DNA of 64,000 bases from Metaphire vulgaris (GCA_018105865.1 CM030870.1:6719620-6783619), one strand, 5' to 3'. Numbered from the stretch's first letter, positions 1-10,649 are shown. Made by a program: numbers and translations. Notes: generated from the letters alone by a model not told the origin.

Positions 1-70
1 TTCAACTTCCAGAAAAAAAAGATAAATTCAGGTCTCGCGGAATCCCGGTGAACTCGGCGAAGCAATGCAG

Positions 71-162
71 TCGGCTTCTTGCGCACGGCGTGGAGCACCG
101 TCGTCGTCAGGGGACCAACAACCCTCGGGGTCCCATCGCCAGAGCCGCAGTCGCTCGATCCG

Positions 163-194
<32 letters not shown>

Positions 195-1875
195 TGACCC
201 CGACCGTCGACGTAGGCGACGACCGGGGCTTGACGACGACGGGGTCGCCGCGAATACGACCGAGCAGACGCGACTGCTGCTGCCCTCTCCGGGAACCGAA
301 CGAAAGACGGAGCAAGACACCGGGACGTCCTCGCCGACTGCAGCGGCGGCGTCGGCGGCGAGACAGTACCTCGCCGGCGGGTCGCTGCATTACAAGACCA
401 GGGCGCGGTCTCTGTCGTCGAACGCCGGCACCGTCCCTTCAGCGGCAAGAGTTTGGGACTTCGATCCCGCCTACGACGGCCTCGGTCTGCCGACGCCGCC
501 CGAGGGAACAGCGGCGGGAGGGAGACGCAGTCTCCAGGTGCCGTTGGAGAGGAAGGGCAGCTACGTGGTACAGCGTGCCACCAGGGGTCTCGAACGCACC
601 CCGAGCATCCCGGCGGTGCTGATCTCGCGCGTGCGCGACCGCATCCACGAGAAGATGCTGCAGACGTCCAAGTGGCCGAACCTCGTCGCCCTGGTCCAGG
701 AGCGACGCCAGAAGGCCGCCTCCGAGTACCTCCAGACGAGGCAGGCCCTGCGACCGCGACGCAGCTGGCAGCACCAGGAGGAACGGCGCGACTTCGAGGA
801 GATACCCCTCGAGGACGCCTCCTTCTCCGGAGCCTCGACGTCGCTGGTCGTGCCCCGTCGGAGGGTCCGGATGAGGTCGGACCCGGTTCCGGAAGCGGTC
901 GCCAGCGTCGTTCGCCGACGCAACCGCGACCGGGCGGCGGCCGATGCGAGGAAGTCGCTCCGTCGGCGTTCGGTCAGCGACGACGCGTCCGACTCGCCGG
1001 GGACGACACCCCCGGACGAGGAGGATAAGAGTGGCGCCACTTCCGCCACCGCCACTGCGACGCCGTCTCCGTCTCACGGAGACGGCGTCGTCTGTTCGCG
1101 CGAGGACTTCCGGGCGATCCTGCTCGACCATCGCAAGAGAGCGAGCGACCCTCTGAACCGCGCCGCCGCGTTCGTTCGTTCCCCGACGGACCCCAGCAAC
1201 CGACTCCAGACGGGCTTCGGGGCAGATAGACTGGTGCACAGTCGCTCCGTCCAGTCGGTGGTTGACCTTCTGACCCCCTCGTCGACTGCTCCCTTTCGCA
1301 AGGTGTCCGTATGCCTGGCGAAGGACTTGAAGTCCCGTTCCAGCGCCGTCAGAAAAGAGGAAGCGGAAGTCGTCGTAACGCTAAAACCGGAAGTCGAAAT
1401 CCTTGCTCCGTCGAACGAGGAAGACGCAAAGGAATCCTGTCCGGAACAACCGGAAGCGGGTGAATCCTCCACAACACCGGAAAGTCGCTTCCGCCGTCGA
1501 ACCGGACAACCGGATGGATTCGGAGTTCGATCCGGAAATTCTGGGCGAGGCGATCCAGGTGCACTTGGAGCGAAGCATCAACCGGAAGAAAAAGAAACGG
1601 AAGGACAAAAGAAAGACAAGAAAGAAGAAGAAAAAGAACAAGAACAAGAACAACTTCCTGTCACGTGGGCCGCCGGAGACGACGACGACGACGACGACGG
1701 CGAAGAGTGCAAAGGTCAATGTGGGTGTGGCGAACTTCAGCGATCCAGAAGACGGTCGTCGTTCATATCCGAAGCGATATGCAACCGTCAAGACAGACAG
1801 AACACAGGGGAAAATAACTTCCTCAGACTTCTCTGCATATTCGCCCGCAAACGGCACCCCGAAAGGGTCAGCTGA
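71..1875 (+). CDS. Unrecognised basic, serine/arginine-rich protein, terminal exon
   Basis: A long GC-rich open frame (about 600 codons) ends at a stop near 1873. The frame is closed upstream by TGA at 49-51 and has no ATG near its start, so this is probably the last exon of a gene that begins outside the window. The cag at 68-70 is a possible acceptor. The protein has an Ala/Pro-rich start, a more ordered middle (about 540-830: VWDFDPAYDG, then RVRDRIHEKMLQTSKWPNL, helical in character), an Arg/Ser-rich part, then Glu/Lys/Gln-rich and poly-Asp runs. I do not recognise the family. From about 1403 a second frame is also open to 1924 and looks at least as protein-like, so the true C-terminus is uncertain. 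Composition is far more GC-rich than the surroundings. Confidence 0.6.
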
Positions 1876-1924
1876 ACGACCCTTTGGGTCACGCCCCCCA
1901 CTCCATCCCACCCCACGCGAATAG
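1403..1924 (+). CDS. Alternative C-terminal frame of the 5' gene
   Basis: This frame is +1 to the main frame and open for 173 codons. It contains a plausible amphipathic helix (FDPEILGEAIQVHLERSI near 1520-1575), a Lys-rich run, a Thr run and an ordered tail. The other frame over the same bases gives mostly low-complexity charged sequence. A one-base insertion or deletion between about 1400 and 1510, real or from assembly, would join the two. Without a homologue I cannot choose between them. Confidence 0.35.
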   Translation: MLRRTRKTQRNPVRNNRKRVNPPQHRKVASAVEPDNRMDSEFDPEILGEAIQVHLERSINRKKKKRKDKRKTRKKKKKNKNKNNFLSRGPPETTTTTTTAKSAKVNVGVANFSDPEDGRRSYPKRYATVKTDRTQGKITSSDFSAYSPANGTPKGSAERPFGSRPPLHPTPRE

Positions 1925-2500
1925 GGGCGAGGGGGGGGGTGGACACGGGAGTTACCCCTTCCGGTTGGCCAAATAGCTTCACGTGAAAGATTTCAGTAAA
2001 TATCAGAACGCTTCCTATATCCGTAAAACAAATGGCGGCCCGCGGGCCAGATCTGGCCCGCCAGTGGGCGTGGAATGGCCCGCGAAGATACTTAATCGAT
2101 AAATAACTTTGTCTAACATGAAATATTTTTAAATATCTTGGGCAGTCACCTGTGATAAAAATTTGGCCCTTCATAACAGTTAATTGAATAGCTCTGCTCT
2201 AAAGAATTCAAGTAGGCCCTACAGCATTTCAAATTTAGATTGAGCGCATGAGAAAAGTACAAGTGTAGTACCAGTACCACTGAGTTTGCTTCTGGGCTAT
2301 TCGTGTATCAGACTTTCCATCATCAGCCCCGCTGTTATTCTTCCAATGTGGCGCTATACAAATGCTCCTTTGTCTAGCAATCCTGTTAAATAAAATCCTG
2401 TTATAGGCGACAGTTATCCTCTTGAACGCTCAATCAGATAAAGGATACAGCGTCGTGTTATATATGTATCGACATTCTGCCGTCGTTTATCTATAATAAA
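1876..2500 (+). other. Probable 3' UTR with poly(A) signals
   Basis: AT-rich, non-coding sequence follows the stop. AATAAA occurs near 2388 and near 2495, either of which could end the transcript. A G-run near 1930 and the short inverted sequence around ccagatctgg at 2047 lie in it. Assignment rests on position and the signals only. Confidence 0.4.
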
Positions 2501-2624
2501 ACGGTTTATATTGCGCGTGATAGACTGCCAAGTGGGATTATAGAAGCCAACCAAGGCGTTTATGTCACATCAAATGATACATTGGAGGTCTTTAATTAGG
2601 CCGCTTTCAATGCAACGCCTTTGT

Positions 2625-2769
<145 letters not shown>

Positions 2770-3141
2770 TCTATCGCGGTCTCTCTCACTCTTCCTCTCC
2801 CACTGGTACTTTGATCTCGATTTCTATGGTTGCCATGACCACCGTTGCCCTTGGCACCGAGGACGGAGTCGGCCGTATTCGACGTTTATGACGGCCAATC
2901 GTCTGCTCGCCTGCGGTCTCCATGGAAACCGTCGCCCTTACGCAACCGAAACACATCAAAGACACTGCTGGATTTCAGACGAAATGGATGATTAATAATT
3001 CCAAGTCATGTTCCTTGAAGTTAAGACGGAAGTCCCGTGGAGGTCATCGGGTTCGTCGATAAGACGATAACTACCCGAAAACGAGGCTCATGAATAATAA
3101 GCACTATGACGTCACGAGAATAATTTCTTATTCGCTACCAT

Positions 3142-3520
3142 TGGCGCAGCCACGGGGGGACGGGGTGCGCGTGGATCCGGGCACCCTATTCTCCTGGGAC
3201 CGGTCGAGATTTGGCCGAACTTTTTGAGTGAAAAATTGGAGATGGGTAGGTAGCATGATCCAGTGGCGGCTCTAGGATTTGGCAAGTGGGGGGCCGTTGG
3301 GGTGGCAACTTCTAATCATGGGGGCCAACCATTTGTTGTTTAATGTATGTAGCATTAAGTATAGGGTCCCAACTGGGAGGCACTGGGGGCAGGCACTCAA
3401 TAGGGGCACGGGCCTCCTGGCCCCCCCGGTGGAGCCGCCACTGGCATGATCAAAGAGGTTGTGTCACAATGCGAAAACTCCTTGACAAGGTTTTTGCTGC
3501 TCGTTGGAGAATTTTTTACA
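3142..3520. mobile_element. Family C non-autonomous element, interrupted by a hAT MITE
   Basis: It begins ccattggcgcagccacgggg and contains gggaccggtcg and gatgggtaggtagcatgatc. Related stretches occur near 14350-14600, 19020-19190, 31250-31530, 45170-45290, 45290-46020 and 61354-61550. The copy is split by the MITE at 3261-3443, whose 8-bp target duplication is visible. The 3' limit is approximate. Confidence 0.5.
3261..3443 (+). mobile_element. hAT-type MITE, family A copy 1
   Basis: Terminal inverted repeats are cagtggcggctc and gagccgccactg. It is flanked by an exact 8-bp target-site duplication, gcatgatc (3253-3260 and 3444-3451), the length typical of hAT transposons. The interior shares the run ggtggcaacttctaatcatg with the copies at 7378 and 45631. 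It has no coding capacity. Confidence 0.88.
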
Positions 3521-4107
3521 CGAAAGGCCTTTGGGGAAAAATTGACTTGGCTGGAGAAGAGGCACAGTCAGGGATATTTATGCACCCCCAAAATTTGAAA
3601 CCGACATCCCCTTCCCTCCTTCAGCTATATGCGATGACCTTTTTTGCTTGTCAGACTTTTTTGTCAGGGGGACTCCTAGAATTTACCGACACCCCCACTC
3701 CCAAATTGATAATCCTAGAAATAACCCTGGGCACAGTTCAATGCCAAAAAATGTAGTGCTGCGATTTGGGGAGGGTTGAGGTTTTTCGGGAAGGGGGGGA
3801 CCTCGATCCCCTCCTAACAGGCCTGTATAAAACACTGTTTTACGTTCTGCATTTATCCAGATTGGAGAACTTGAATGTAATATTAAATACTGTCATAAAT
3901 TGTTTTGGGGCCTCGGTTCCCATTGAGACTCAACTGGGAAAGTCTGCAAAGAGCTCTCCAATGCCCCTTACTCGGATTGGACTCCGGGACCAAATGTGAT
4001 GGCGTCCTTTGCCATAGAACTCCAGCTACATAGCTACATCGCCCATAATAATATAATAATAGGCCTAGTGGTAGTAATAATTATTACGTATTAATATCTT
4101 CTTGTGC

Positions 4108-4111
<4 letters not shown>

Positions 4112-4194
<83 letters not shown>
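4112..4194. repeat. (TA)n array at the 5' junction of a LINE fragment
   Basis: About 40 TA units stop exactly where retrotransposon sequence begins (4195). A second TA array begins where that element ends (5337). Confidence 0.9.
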
Positions 4195-4197
<3 letters not shown>

Positions 4198-5334
4198 CGC
4201 AACCATGCGCGAAGGCCTAGACAAGATGCTCAACATCCAGCTCTCTGACAGTCAGTGGCTTCAGGCGACACTCCCAATCAGGGACGGCGGCCTGGGGATC
4301 CGACACTGTCTATGCTTGCACCTTCTGCCTTCTTGGCTTCTGCTGCAGGCACCCGTCCTCTCCAGTCCTCCATCCTCGAAAAGGCAGGCCTGAGCATGGA
4401 TACTCATGAAGCCCGGGTTAGGAATGACTGGTGCTCCCTGAGTCAGCAGTCAAAACCGTCTTCCGACTCCTTACACAAACAATCCACCTGGGACCGCCCG
4501 TTAATACAGAGGGACATAAACACCTTGTCCCAAACAGTCCAAGGACAGTATCACCAGGCACGACTCAAAGCAGTCTCGGCAAACCACGCCAGCGATTGGC
4601 TACACGCGCTGCCATTAACCGCCTGCGGCCTGCGCATGGATGACGAGACTGTTAGAGTCGTCGTTGGCCTCCGTCTCGGAGTCAACTTGTGCGAGATACA
4701 TCTTTGTCCTTGTGGCGCCCAGGTATCGGAAGACGGTTCGCACGGGCTGTCGTGTCACCTGGGTCCAGGCCGTGTCCCTCGACATTCCATGTTGAATGAC
4801 CTGATCCAGAGGGCTTTAGTCAGGGCAGGGATCCCTTCCATTAAGGAGCCGGCTGGTCTCTCTAGATCCGATGGGAAAAGGCCAGACGGCATGACCCTGA
4901 TACCCTGGCAAGCCGGCCGAAGCCTTGTCTGGGACGCAACGGTAGCAGACACCGTTGCTCCAACATACCTACCCACCACTTCGCTCGCTGCAGGAGCCGC
5001 CGCAGAAGCCGCTGCTGTCAGAAAAAAGTCCAAGTATCAAAATCTGGCAGCCAATTACATCTTCCTGCCCATTGCATTCGAGACGCTAGGCCCCATCAAC
5101 AACGACGCTCTCTGTTTCTTTCGTGAGCTGGGCCGACGTTTAGCTCAACAATCCGGAGACAAAAGGGAAGGCAGTTTCCTCTTCCAGCGTTTGTCAGTTG
5201 CAATTCAACGCTTCAACGCAATCGCCTTCCGAGGTTCTTTTCCACGCCTCGAACCGGACGAGAGTTAGCACACTATTTCTATATGTCTCCGGACAATTTT
5301 TTCATAAGCCCCTCGGGAATGAAGTACCGAGGGC

Positions 5335-5336
<2 letters not shown>
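4195..5336 (+). mobile_element. 5'-truncated non-LTR retrotransposon, C-terminal coding part and 3' UTR
   Basis: The start encodes a reverse transcriptase tail (SDSQWLQATLPIRDGGLGIR) in one frame. After a one-base frame change near 4300, a second frame runs from about 4302 to 5268. That frame has a CCHC knuckle (CPCGA..., then HGLSC, about 4704-4758) followed by RPDG, WDATV and KKSKY, which fits a PD-(D/E)XK restriction-like endonuclease as at the C-terminus of site-specific LINEs. I do not place it in a named clade. The 3' UTR (5269-5336) recurs inverted near 29955-30015. The copy is dead: truncated and frameshifted. Confidence 0.8.

Positions 5337-5337
<1 letters not shown>

Positions 5338-5393
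<56 letters not shown>
5338..5393. repeat. (TA)n array at the LINE 3' end
   Basis: About 27 TA units directly follow the retrotransposon 3' UTR. Together with the array at 4112-4194 they look like one target microsatellite split by insertion. Confidence 0.9.
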
Positions 5394-5397
<4 letters not shown>

Positions 5398-5705
5398 AAA
5401 GCAAAAATATGCAGTTGGCGCCCTAACACTGCTGACAAGCAAAAAGGTCGTCTAACGCGTTTCTTCTTATCTATTATGCATTTCACTTACCCAAATACCC
5501 GATTTTGGCGCACCCTCACCTCGGCGCCCGGGAGCATATGGCCATATGCCCCCTCGCTACGCCTCTGATAAAATTATATACATATGACATAACCGGACGG
5601 ACGGAAGTCGGAGACTAGGTCTAATCGAATTTCATGACAATGGGGATTACAAGTAATATTTACGATCCAAATCGAGGTGCGACGTTAGACCGAAGTCAAG
5701 GACAT

Positions 5706-5771
5706 CACTAAAATGGCGCCATAGAAGTTCAATTATATATATAATTGAACTTCTATGGCGCCATTTTAGTG
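5706..5771. repeat. Perfect 66-bp palindrome
   Basis: The left arm starts cactaaaatggcgccatag and ends in ttatat. The right arm is its exact reverse complement, 33 bp per arm with no spacer. The arm sequence (gaacttctatggcgccattt) recurs singly beside other microsatellites, for example near 26848, 33428, 33582 and 38150. Confidence 0.9.
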
Positions 5772-5773
5772 TC

Positions 5774-5775
<2 letters not shown>

Positions 5776-5858
<83 letters not shown>
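5776..5858. repeat. (TA)n/(GA)n microsatellite
   Basis: About 26 TA units followed by about 14 GA units, immediately after the palindrome. Frames giving Tyr/Ile or Arg/Glu runs here are not genes. Confidence 0.95.
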
Positions 5859-5861
<3 letters not shown>

Positions 5862-7369
5862 AAACCCATTAGATCCGGAGATGTCAATGCGGACAGAAAG
5901 CGAATATTCGCTCTGTATGAGAAAAAGAGACGAAAAGAGAGATAAATGATTGAGCGGGGGCGCCGATCCCAGCTGCGCTTTCATTACGTACCGACGGCAG
6001 CTACCATCGCCCTTTATTAAGGACGAAAATATGGGAGCTCGTGACTTCTATAAAGCCCGACTGACGTTTTCCGATGACAGATCGGATGTCAGAACGTTTT
6101 ATTATCCGTCACCGAAGACATTTCATCCTCTTCGATTGCACCTGTGCCTTCGGTTGCCTTGACTACGGGCGCTATGGAAACCGTAAAGCCAGTGTCTTTT
6201 CCAGACTCTAGGCCTTTGAGGGGAAATTGAGGCTTCGGAGGGGGTGGAAATCGACTTGGTTGGAGCAACTTGGAGGGAAAAGGCACAGTTCAATGCAAAA
6301 TTTGTGTAAGTGCTTGAATTTGGGGAGGAAATTTTGAGGGTTTTTTGGGGATCTCCCCTCCTAACAGGCCTGTATAAAACACTGCGGTAAAGGCATAGGC
6401 CTAAAGCTTCGTTTAAAATCGACTGAGTTCGTTACGTACTGTAACAGAAAATTTTATAGCGCCTCCTCAGAAGAATCACTCTGAAACGTTTCTTCTGCGA
6501 TTACTGCATAGGGTTCATCCATATATTACGTACGCAAAAATGCATGGTTTCGAGTTTAACACCCCCTCTCCCCGTTTGCACAACGTACGTACGCAAAATC
6601 TCCAAAATCCAGCCCCTCTCCCCTCTGTGCATAGTACTATATAGATGGACCCACATCGATAAAGAAAGATCGAAGGTGATACCTTTATAGTGTGTGTGTG
6701 AGAGAGAGAGAGTGGGACCAATTTTGAAAAATAAACCAAACAATGCCAGCATAAACTCAATCAACTGAAAGAATAATTCCATTAATATCATCAGTCTTTG
6801 CTTCAGTCACAGATTTCAAAAGCAAAATATCAATAACAGAGCTGAAAGTCTCAGCAAAATATAAACATACAAAAAAATCAAAAATATAAGCTACCGTAAT
6901 ATCAAAACTAACTAACTCATTACTAACAGACATTTAGAGCAGTGACTAATAAATCATTATAACAATCCATGTGGCACCAGCCAAGATGGAAAAACATCAG
7001 AACAAAACCTCCAATATACAAAAAAGTTGTCATGATTTTATAACACAGAAGGTGTAAGAAACTCGTTAGAAATATCAAAATACTTTGGCAAAAGGTATGC
7101 AAGGTGTAAACAAAGGTGAACAACTTTGTGTAAACAAGGTGGTCACACTTGCACCACTGAAGCAAAAAAGATATCGCATAAAAAAACATCCCCAAAATGC
7201 CACAAAACAATAAGCCAATAAAAACAAAAATAGAAATACCTATAATAAAAATAAAACATACAATAGGTTAAATAAATTGTACTGTTAGATAGTTGAAAAG
7301 ATATGCCTCTTACAAGATCGGTACACCCTCAAGTTCATGGCCAATAGTAAAAATTTACATTTTGGTTCC
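5859..7369. other. Intergenic, no gene seen
   Basis: AT-rich DNA between the dead LINE and the 3' end of STOX. It holds repeat fragments, including one ending ctgtataaaacactg near 6385 (also near 3827), a tatagcgcctcctcagaag-type repeat near 6455 (also near 21055 and 41060), and a short GT/GA run near 6690. No open frame looks like protein. Confidence 0.6.
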
Positions 7370-7377
7370 ATTCACAG

Positions 7378-7570
7378 CAGTGGCGGCTCTAGGATTTGGC
7401 AAGTGGGGCGGGGGCGTTGGGGTGGCAACTTCTAATCATGGGGGGCAACCATTTGTTGTTTAATGCATGTAGCATTAAGTATAGGGTCCCAACTGGGGGG
7501 GCACTAGGGGGCCAGGCAATCAATAGGAGGGGGCACGGGCCCCCTGGGTTCACTGGTGGAGCCGCCACTG
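7378..7570 (+). mobile_element. hAT-type MITE, family A copy 2, just past STOX
   Basis: Same termini as copy 1 (cagtggcggctc and gagccgccactg), with an exact 8-bp duplication attcacag at 7370-7377 and 7571-7578. It lies about 95 bp beyond the STOX stop codon, so it probably falls in or next to that 3' UTR. Confidence 0.88.
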
Positions 7571-7665
7571 ATTCACAGAAATTAGAATCATCAACAATGT
7601 TCTGCACAGCAATGGTCGATAAAAACATTACTCTCGTTACTCTGGTAAATAATACTTTCACATTT

Positions 7666-8334
7666 TTAAGATGTGCTGTTTTCGGTTTTACTGAAGGCCC
7701 CAGAGTGAAGAACGCCGTTGGTTTTTCTCAACGGGATCTTGATCGGATGCTTTCGATCCCTGATCGGATCACGAGATATTTTTTTACGATCGCGTGCAGC
7801 TGGATCGGCGCGGTGCGGCTCTTGAAAATGGTCTCCGCACTTCTGCTCCGCCAAACCAGGAAGCAAGGCAGGAAAAGGTTCGGGTGGAAGGCTACCGTCA
7901 TTCTGTCTGCATGCTTCATGTGTAGCTGCGCCGGAAAATACTTTCCTGCCATTGTCAATAACAGTGTACCTGCTCGAATTCGACCACAGACTACCGTTCT
8001 GGCAAGAATCCTTCTCAATCACGTGACTTTCTCCAGTCGCTCTGTTTGCATCAACTCTATCAGAATCCAACGGTAGAGTATCTCTACTCGAAACTGGCAA
8101 ATTCTTATCACAGCTTTTCGAACCAGCAGTTGCCGCAAAGGAAAAACTTCTTCCGCTTTCCTCCAAGCTATTTTTTGCCAAGACAGCAGTTTTCTGCGTA
8201 GAATTCTTCTGCAGAGGCAGTCCTGGACGCATTGGCAAATACGTAGGGTTTGAGAATGACACATCCAAATTATTTGGTAGCGCCCGGCAGGAAATGAATC
8301 CGCTATCCTCCATTCCAACTTGCTGAATTTCCAT
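7666..8334 (-). CDS. STOX: Storkhead-box protein, exon 6 (C-terminal)
   Basis: The acceptor ctaattttag precedes a phase-0 frame of 222 codons ending in TAA near 7667. The segment is Ser/Asn/Arg-rich with no domain I recognise. It contains MEDSGFISC near its start and a basic stretch (RDRKKISRDPIRDRKH) near its end. Vertebrate STOX tails are also long and poorly ordered. Assignment to STOX rests on strand, spacing and a phase-0 match to exon 5, not on sequence similarity. Confidence 0.65.
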   Translation of the reverse strand: MEIQQVGMEDSGFISCRALPNNLDVSFSNPTYLPMRPGLPLQKNSTQKTAVLAKNSLEESGRSFSFAATAGSKSCDKNLPVSSRDTLPLDSDRVDANRATGESHVIEKDSCQNGSLWSNSSRYTVIDNGRKVFSGAATHEACRQNDGSLPPEPFPALLPGLAEQKCGDHFQEPHRADPAARDRKKISRDPIRDRKHPIKIPLRKTNGVLHSGAFSKTENSTS

Positions 8335-8681
8335 CTAAAATTAGTATAAATCAAAACACTTAAGCAACAGTGAAAGGATCATCGGCATAGAGATCATCGA
8401 AAAACATTGAAAAAAAGACAACCTAGCGAATAACTAAAAACACCGGAAGAAAACTCGAATTTTCCTTATTTCTGCTCACAAAAAGAAAATGAGCAGACCT
8501 TGTATTTATAAATCAGCCAGATGAAAAAGACCAGATATTACTAACTTTTACAGTGAGCAAGCAAAGATATCACAGAAATTAAATCAAATATAAAAATTAA
8601 CATTCAAAATTAATCCGAGTCAAAACTGAGCGAAAGTCTAGAATTTATTCTAAATAAAATAAATGTTGAAAAAATACTTGC

Positions 8682-9496
8682 ATTGCGTGTTATGTCACGG
8701 GGTCTGTTTTTACTAACGGTAGCACCATTTCTTAGATTTACGGTTTTCAAATCGTCGGGAAACTGTGAAACTGCCTCAGAAGTTGCCTGGTCCCTGACAT
8801 GTGCCAGCGCATTCAGTCCGCTGTCTTGTGACAAGCTGCGAGGCATACGATAAATCGTTCTAGGCTGGTTACTCGCGTAACAACTTTCTCTTTGCAGCGA
8901 CAGGCCTTTGAGTCGGCGATACTTTCGAAATGCCCGCGAGACGTAGTCGTGCGCGTCCAGAACGCGCCCACGGACGGCTCTGCGGGTCTTTTTCGCGTCC
9001 TCGGCCGGTCGCAGCTCGAAACTGTCCGAACGACAGTCGCAAGAACGAAAGTTGCGAAGCGAATCTTGAGATCTAGACCTCGACGTCTTTCCCGGTAACG
9101 CGAGACTTTTGCTCGGCACGGACATGCGATGGCCGTCCCACGTTTTGCTTTTAGATCTCGCGCGTTCTTTTGGCGCCAGCGGAGACCCGTCAGGCGACTC
9201 CAGATTCTCGGAACTCGACCTGGAATCTGGCGACATGCTACGCGACCTTCGCAGTTCTGATTTTCCGATCAATGGCGGCTGGACATCGTCCGGTTCTTTG
9301 GAGGTCTTCCCTTTGGCAGGAAAACCGAGACAGCTACGGCCAAAAATACCTGATTCTTTTGACATGTTGGCATTTGCATCGTCGTCATAAATCAACTCTT
9401 TGTGTCCCTCGCTCTCCAAGTGCAGTGGTGGTTGTGATTTCTGAAGGTTTGACTTTAGTGCGGGAGTGCCGAGGGACGGAATTGAAAGCGTCAAGT
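8682..9496 (-). CDS. STOX: Storkhead-box protein, exon 5 (large serine/arginine-rich exon)
   Basis: A large open frame of about 270 codons, rich in Ser, Arg and Asp, with repeated RSRS/RSQDS motifs and a basic stretch DYVSRAFRKYRRLKG. Its 5' limit is uncertain. An acceptor after ctgaag at 9497 gives the phase-1 join needed by exon 4, while the frame stays open to about 9530 (phase 0). At the 3' end, a GC donor (aat|gcaagt at 8681) gives the phase-0 join to exon 6. GT donors at 8741 (acc|gtaaat) or near 8717 would also keep phase. Membership is by strand, order and phase. Confidence 0.65.
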
Positions 9497-10027
9497 CTTC
9501 AGAATTCAAACTTCGGCGGTTCGATTGTCTCTTTTATTTCGACACAGAAATCGCTTAAAAACCGAACGTCTATGACCGTCTGCAACAAATACAACAGCCA
9601 CAACTCAAGCGCAAAGTCTAGCAACTTATACGTAATTCCACTTTTACATGTCATTTTATATACAAACTGTTGTAACTCTAGGGACCGAGTCAACTGGACA
9701 GAATTGACCATGGTCAGAACTCCAAAGGGTCTTCATATTCTTACCATTTTTCTGGAATAAACCATTGTTGAATTTTAGGAAAAGTTATACATCACATCAT
9801 TACATTACCTCACAATTACGAAAGCAATGAAAGGCTATCAAAAGGAAATGTGTTTTATGCTGCATACAAACATGCATACATAGTTAGTAATAGCTTTGAA
9901 AAATGGCACAATCCATACCAGTGAAATGTCTTAGCGCTGCCTATGATTGCTTTACTAATTAGTCAATTCACAGGTAAACTCACCTGAATTCTTCAGCAAT
10001 GATGAATTTCTGAAATTTTCTCTTTAC

Positions 10028-10126
10028 CACTATGGATATGTGATTGGGTGGGAACAATGTCACTGACTCCTGGCCTGGACTTACGCACTGATGAACCACG
10101 AGAGAGCATTTCCTTGGCAACTTTCT
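10028..10126 (-). CDS. STOX: Storkhead-box protein, exon 4
   Basis: A 99-bp exon between acceptor cattttag and donor catagtg|gtaaag, phase 1 to phase 1, encoding a basic Ser-rich segment (KVAKEMLSRGSSVRKSRPG). A stronger-looking donor, ttcag|gtgagt at about 9981, lies downstream, but using it would include an in-frame TGA. That second site may produce a truncated isoform. Confidence 0.6.
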
Positions 10127-10248
10127 CTAAAATGAACGATGGAAGAACAAAGATATGGATCACGATGCCTTACTGCCAACATTTTGCAATGCCACTGCGC
10201 CAACGTGCTTTGACACCAAGACATTCTCACTGCATGTATTCATGCCAC

Positions 10249-10436
10249 CCAGTGTTTATTCTATCCAACTTGACATTGGGGGGATTTTGAAATGCTTGGG
10301 GGGAACAAGGTCTGAGTCTCCACACTTTTGGGGAGAAATTTCCATCCCCCAGCCAAAATATAAAAAATTTGGGGGAATTAAATTTTTTTTTGGGGGGGAG
10401 GGGAATTCCCCCAGAGAAGGCCTAGAATAAACACTG
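10249..10436 (+). mobile_element. hAT-like MITE, family B copy, in a STOX intron
   Basis: Termini are ccagtgtttattct and agaataaacactg, with G-rich and C-rich subterminal parts. The flanks catgccac (10241-10248) and catgtcac (10437-10444) match at 7 of 8 positions, consistent with an aged 8-bp duplication. Confidence 0.7.
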
Positions 10437-10649
10437 CATGTCACCATTCAAAAGTCTAACAAGTACCACTGAACAAATACCGGTACTATACATACATACA
10501 TACGCATTATACCTGAAATTTTTAAAGTCATTTATTGACAAAATTTGGTACATACAATTTCTAGTTACCAGTTCAGAATTTGAAGCCTCATATAAAATCA
10601 TAAAAGGTAAACATTTTCAAGTAAAACTTTAACTGATTTTCTAAATTAC

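Noticed and set aside
65..622. Other long frames in the GC-rich 5' gene on both strands
   Set aside because: GC-rich sequence has few stops in any frame. These lack ordered segments and overlap the better frame.
4755..5033. Minus-strand frame over the LINE
   Set aside because: Shadow of the endonuclease-encoding plus frame.
9735..9765. A possible 7-base microexon in STOX between ttattccag and gtaaga
   Set aside because: Both sites look good, but the resulting phases lead to a stop or to weak acceptors, and nothing else supports it.
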